Shown one piece after another: positions 5,307 through 7,462 of a stretch of DNA of 7,462 nucleotides. The notes beneath the pieces were generated by a model, which saw only the letters and a program-made list of their open reading frames with translations, made no database searches and was not told the DNA's origin. The stretch lies in contig JAUWVE010000074.1 in NCBI GenBank assembly GCA_030617565.1, positions 1-7,462 of the forward strand. The letters run 5' to 3'. Position numbers and translations under genes: made by a program. This DNA comes from Gammaproteobacteria bacterium. GTDB taxonomy: Bacteria; Pseudomonadota; Gammaproteobacteria; BMS3Bbin11. The stretch's first letter is position 1, and each line of letters opens with the position of its first letter.

Positions 5307-6338
5307 ATGCGCGTACTGATCGTAAAAACCTCTTCCCTGGGCGATGTCATACACACCCTGCCAGCCCTGACTGATGCCAGGATGGCTATGCCGGAAATCA
5401 GCTTTGACTGGGTCGTCGAAGAGGCCTTTGCCCCGGTACCTTCATGGCATAGTGCGGTTATCGAGGTTATTCCGGTGGCCCTGCGCCGATGGCGTAAGTC
5501 GCCTTTTTCAAAGCAGACACGGCAGCAGTGGCGCGAGTCCAGGAAAAGGATAATGACAGCGGATTACGATCTGGTCATCGATGCGCAGGGATTGATCAAG
5601 AGTGCATGGCTAACTCGCATGGCTAAGGGCACATCGCATGGGCTAAACCGTCAATCCGCACGCGAGGGACTGGTGGCATTCAGCTACGATGTTGTGCATC
5701 AGGTAGACAAGGGCCAGCATGCTATAGAAAGGGTACGTGAGTTGTTTGCCAAAGTGCTAGAATATCCGCTACCTGAGAGTACACCTGACTACGGCATCCA
5801 AACCGGAGATCGTGGCAAGGTCGCCCGGCAGCTGGTTTTCCTGCATGGCACGACGTGGCAGAGCAAGCACTGGCCTGAGAGCTACTGGCAGGATCTGCTG
5901 GAATTCGCAACAAAAAATAATTATCAGGTACAACTGCCCTGGGGTAACGATGAAGAAAAAGACCGTGCAGAAAGGCTCGCTCAAAATAATGGCCTGGTAC
6001 AGGTATCGGCTGCGATGGATTTAAACGGTCTGGCAACTTTACTCTCAAGTTCAACCGGTGCCGTAGCCGTCGACACCGGACTCGGGCACCTTGCCGCTGC
6101 CCTGTCATTACCGACCGTCTCTATTTATGGTTCAACAGACCCATCCTTAACCGGCACCCTGGGCAACTACCAGGGCCAGTTAAAAGTCGATTTTGAATGC
6201 GCCCCCTGCCTGAGGCGGCAATGTCACTACTCTAAGGATTCACCTGTTAACCCTGCCTGTTACCAGACCCTGCAGCCTGCGCAGGTTTGGCATAAACTCC
6301 AGCAACTTATAAATGAAAAGGAAAACATAAATGACTAA
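5307..6338 (+). CDS. waaC: Lipopolysaccharide heptosyltransferase I
   Basis: A GT9-family enzyme that transfers the first L-glycero-D-manno-heptose from ADP-heptose to Kdo2-lipid A at the inner face of the cytoplasmic membrane. The N-terminus MRVLIVKTSSLGDVIHTLPA follows E. coli WaaC almost residue for residue, including the catalytic-base Asp13. FDWVVEEAFAPVPSWH, VIPVALRRWRKSPF, YDLVIDAQGLIKSAW and QHAIERVRELFAK also match. The C-terminal donor domain has FLHGTTWQSKHWPE, LPWG, and DTGLGHLAAAL at 256-266. At 343 residues it is longer than E. coli WaaC (about 319), because of a C-terminal stretch with four cysteines, C298, C301, C306 and C318, seen in some other GT9 proteins but not in E. coli WaaC. 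The start is fixed by homology; its Shine-Dalgarno is poor (AGGTG about 16 nt away). The stop overlaps galE by 8 nt. Confidence 0.94.
   Translation: MRVLIVKTSSLGDVIHTLPALTDARMAMPEISFDWVVEEAFAPVPSWHSAVIEVIPVALRRWRKSPFSKQTRQQWRESRKRIMTADYDLVIDAQGLIKSAWLTRMAKGTSHGLNRQSAREGLVAFSYDVVHQVDKGQHAIERVRELFAKVLEYPLPESTPDYGIQTGDRGKVARQLVFLHGTTWQSKHWPESYWQDLLEFATKNNYQVQLPWGNDEEKDRAERLAQNNGLVQVSAAMDLNGLATLLSSSTGAVAVDTGLGHLAAALSLPTVSIYGSTDPSLTGTLGNYQGQLKVDFECAPCLRRQCHYSKDSPVNPACYQTLQPAQVWHKLQQLINEKENIND
6317..6322 (+). promoter_or_regulatory. Ribosome binding site for galE
   Basis: AAAGGA lies 8 nt before the galE ATG at 6331, inside the end of waaC. It supports this start and shows that galE can load its own ribosomes in addition to coupling through the overlap. 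Confidence 0.55.
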
Positions 6339-7344
6339 ATCTGTACTGGTCACCGGTGGTGCCGGCTATATAGGATCGCATACCTGTCATCAGCTGATAG
6401 AAGCCGGTGAAAAAGTCGTTGTCGTTGACAATTTTTACTCCGGTCATCGCTGGGCGGTGCCTGATGATGTGCTGCTGATAGAGGGTAATGCCGGTGACAT
6501 TGAACTGACCTCAAAACTGATGCGAGAACATGACGTTGATACCGTCATTCATTTTGCCGGTCATATCGTGGTTCCGGAATCGGTCACCGATCCTTTAAAG
6601 TATTATCACAACAATACACAAAACTCCCGCAACCTGCTGCAGGCCTGCGTCAATAGCGGTGTCAATCAGTTTGTCTTCTCATCTACCGCCGCTGTCTATG
6701 GCATCCCTGAAGAGCAACCGGCGACAGAGCAGACAGATACTGCTCCCATCAATGCCTATGGCAGATCAAAGCTGATGACAGAGTGGATGATGCAGGACCT
6801 GTCAGACCGGCCGGATATCGATGATGGCTTTCGCTTTATTGCACTACGCTACTTTAATGTAGCCGGTGCACGGGTCGACCTTACAATCGGCCAGGCAACA
6901 CCGGATGCGACACATCTGATAAAAGTGGCCTGCCAGGCTGCACTCGGCTTGCGGGATTCTGTCAGTATATTCGGTACCGATTACCCGACGCCGGATGGTA
7001 CAGGCGTACGTGACTATATCCATGTCGAGGATCTCGCCTCGGCCCATCTGTCTGCTCTGACTTATCTGCGACAGGGTGGTGACTCCACAATTATGAACTG
7101 CGGCTACGGCCAGGGGTACTCTGTACGTGAAGTCATGCAGATGGTAGAAAAGGTCAGTGGTGTCGATTTCAATATCATCGAAGTACCCAGGCGTGCCGGT
7201 GACCCGCCTGAATTGATCGCTGGCGATAAACTGATACATCAAACACTGGACTGGAAAATCCGCTATCAGGATCTTGAAGTCATATGCCGTACGGCATATG
7301 AATGGGAAAAGAAGTGGGCTGAGATGCAGGTTGACCCCAGTTGA
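6331..7344 (+). CDS. galE: UDP-glucose 4-epimerase
   Basis: A 337-residue NAD-dependent short-chain dehydrogenase of the extended type that interconverts UDP-glucose and UDP-galactose in the cytosol. The Rossmann motif TGGAGYIGSH (8-17) is complete and VVDNFYSGH follows at 32-39. The active site has S118-T119 in FSSTAAVYG and Y143-xxx-K147 in NAYGRSK. RYFNVAGA (173-180), DGTGVRDYIHVEDLASAH (222-239), and PRRAGDPPELIA near 286-297 are typical GalE signatures. HFAGHIVVPESVTDPLKYYHNNT resembles the GalE/ExoB subgroup of exopolysaccharide-linked epimerases rather than the E. coli wording. Being coupled to waaC (8-nt overlap, ATGACTAA) suggests that it supplies sugar nucleotides for LPS or other surface glycans rather than the Leloir galactose pathway. 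Action on UDP-GlcNAc/GalNAc cannot be excluded from sequence. Confidence 0.93.
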   Translation: MTKSVLVTGGAGYIGSHTCHQLIEAGEKVVVVDNFYSGHRWAVPDDVLLIEGNAGDIELTSKLMREHDVDTVIHFAGHIVVPESVTDPLKYYHNNTQNSRNLLQACVNSGVNQFVFSSTAAVYGIPEEQPATEQTDTAPINAYGRSKLMTEWMMQDLSDRPDIDDGFRFIALRYFNVAGARVDLTIGQATPDATHLIKVACQAALGLRDSVSIFGTDYPTPDGTGVRDYIHVEDLASAHLSALTYLRQGGDSTIMNCGYGQGYSVREVMQMVEKVSGVDFNIIEVPRRAGDPPELIAGDKLIHQTLDWKIRYQDLEVICRTAYEWEKKWAEMQVDPS

Positions 7345-7370
7345 AAGGTTAAAGAGGAAAGGTTAAAGGA
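7343..7370 (+). repeat. Two-copy tandem repeat after galE
   Basis: GAAAGGTTAAAG occurs at 7343-7354 and again at 7357-7368, giving a 14-bp period with AG then GA as the last two bases. The first copy overlaps the galE stop codon (7342-7344). It looks like a recent small duplication or slippage product. No function is evident. Confidence 0.8.
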
Positions 7371-7389
7371 AATACGGCATAATTTTGTT

Positions 7390-7462
7390 GTGGGAGGCAC
7401 GCCCTCGCGGCGATAAAAATGTTTATGGTATTTGGCCAGTAAAAATTCGCCGCGAGGGCGCG
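7390..7462. repeat. GC-rich REP-like doublet, cut by the window end
   Basis: CGCCCTCGCGGCGA (7400-7413) and its exact reverse complement (7447-7460) flank a 33-nt AT-rich spacer. The left arm is preceded by GTGGGAGGCA, and the right arm is truncated by the end of the window. Each arm folds on itself (CGCC, loop CTCGC, GGCG). The GTGGGAGG foot plus hairpin resembles REP families known from pseudomonads and differs from the GTAGGTGCG family in this window. It lies about 45 bp after galE, where the long stem could also act as a terminator or mRNA end protector. Confidence 0.7.

Noticed and set aside
5722..6108. 128-codon minus-strand open frame inside waaC
   Set aside because: Arginine- and cysteine-rich translation without known motifs, antisense to a well-conserved glycosyltransferase.
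6844..7242. 132-codon minus-strand open frame inside galE
   Set aside because: No motifs, and fully antisense to conserved GalE blocks.

Overview
The window reads as chromosomal DNA of a gammaproteobacterium with a lipopolysaccharide outer membrane. The best-recognised proteins (NudF-type ADP-ribose pyrophosphatase, RimO, WaaC) look like the enterobacterial proteins along most of their length. The spacers carry REP-type palindromic doublets, as is common in Gammaproteobacteria. No genus can be assigned from the sequence.

Layout. Positions 1-397 are gene-poor and hold the decayed C-terminal tail of an integron-type tyrosine recombinase (about 35 codons, stop at 365-367). nudF (398-988, minus) is divergent from an acidic protein of unknown function (1134-1535, plus). 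That gene converges, 17 bp apart, with an endonuclease I gene (minus) that encodes a probable lipoprotein. A 68-bp REP doublet (2301-2368) lies in the divergent spacer before rimO (2469-3791, plus). After rimO come a possible 19-codon leader ORF with a strong ribosome binding site, an inositol-monophosphatase-family gene (3856-4656) and a DUF523 gene (4649-5164), probably one transcript. A second 68-bp REP doublet (5160-5227) abuts DUF523 and supplies its stop codon. A good sigma70-type promoter (5237-5265) precedes waaC (5307-6338) and galE (6331-7344), which are translationally overlapped. The window ends in a 14-bp-period tandem repeat and a GC-rich doublet of another REP-like family, cut by the window edge.

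How the genes relate. waaC and galE form a coherent cell-envelope pair: heptose addition to Kdo2-lipid A, and supply of UDP-galactose or UDP-glucose for outer core, O-antigen or exopolysaccharide. rimO modifies ribosomal protein S12; its downstream partners (IMPase-like phosphatase, DUF523) have no evident pathway link to it. The remaining genes look like ordinary housekeeping genes.

I found no convincing new multi-gene system. The points worth a second look are local: the leader ORF and the recurring 8-nt start/stop overlaps, a REP doublet that ends a reading frame and another that creates a false start, the integrase relic, the lipoprotein form of endonuclease I, and the acidic unknown protein.
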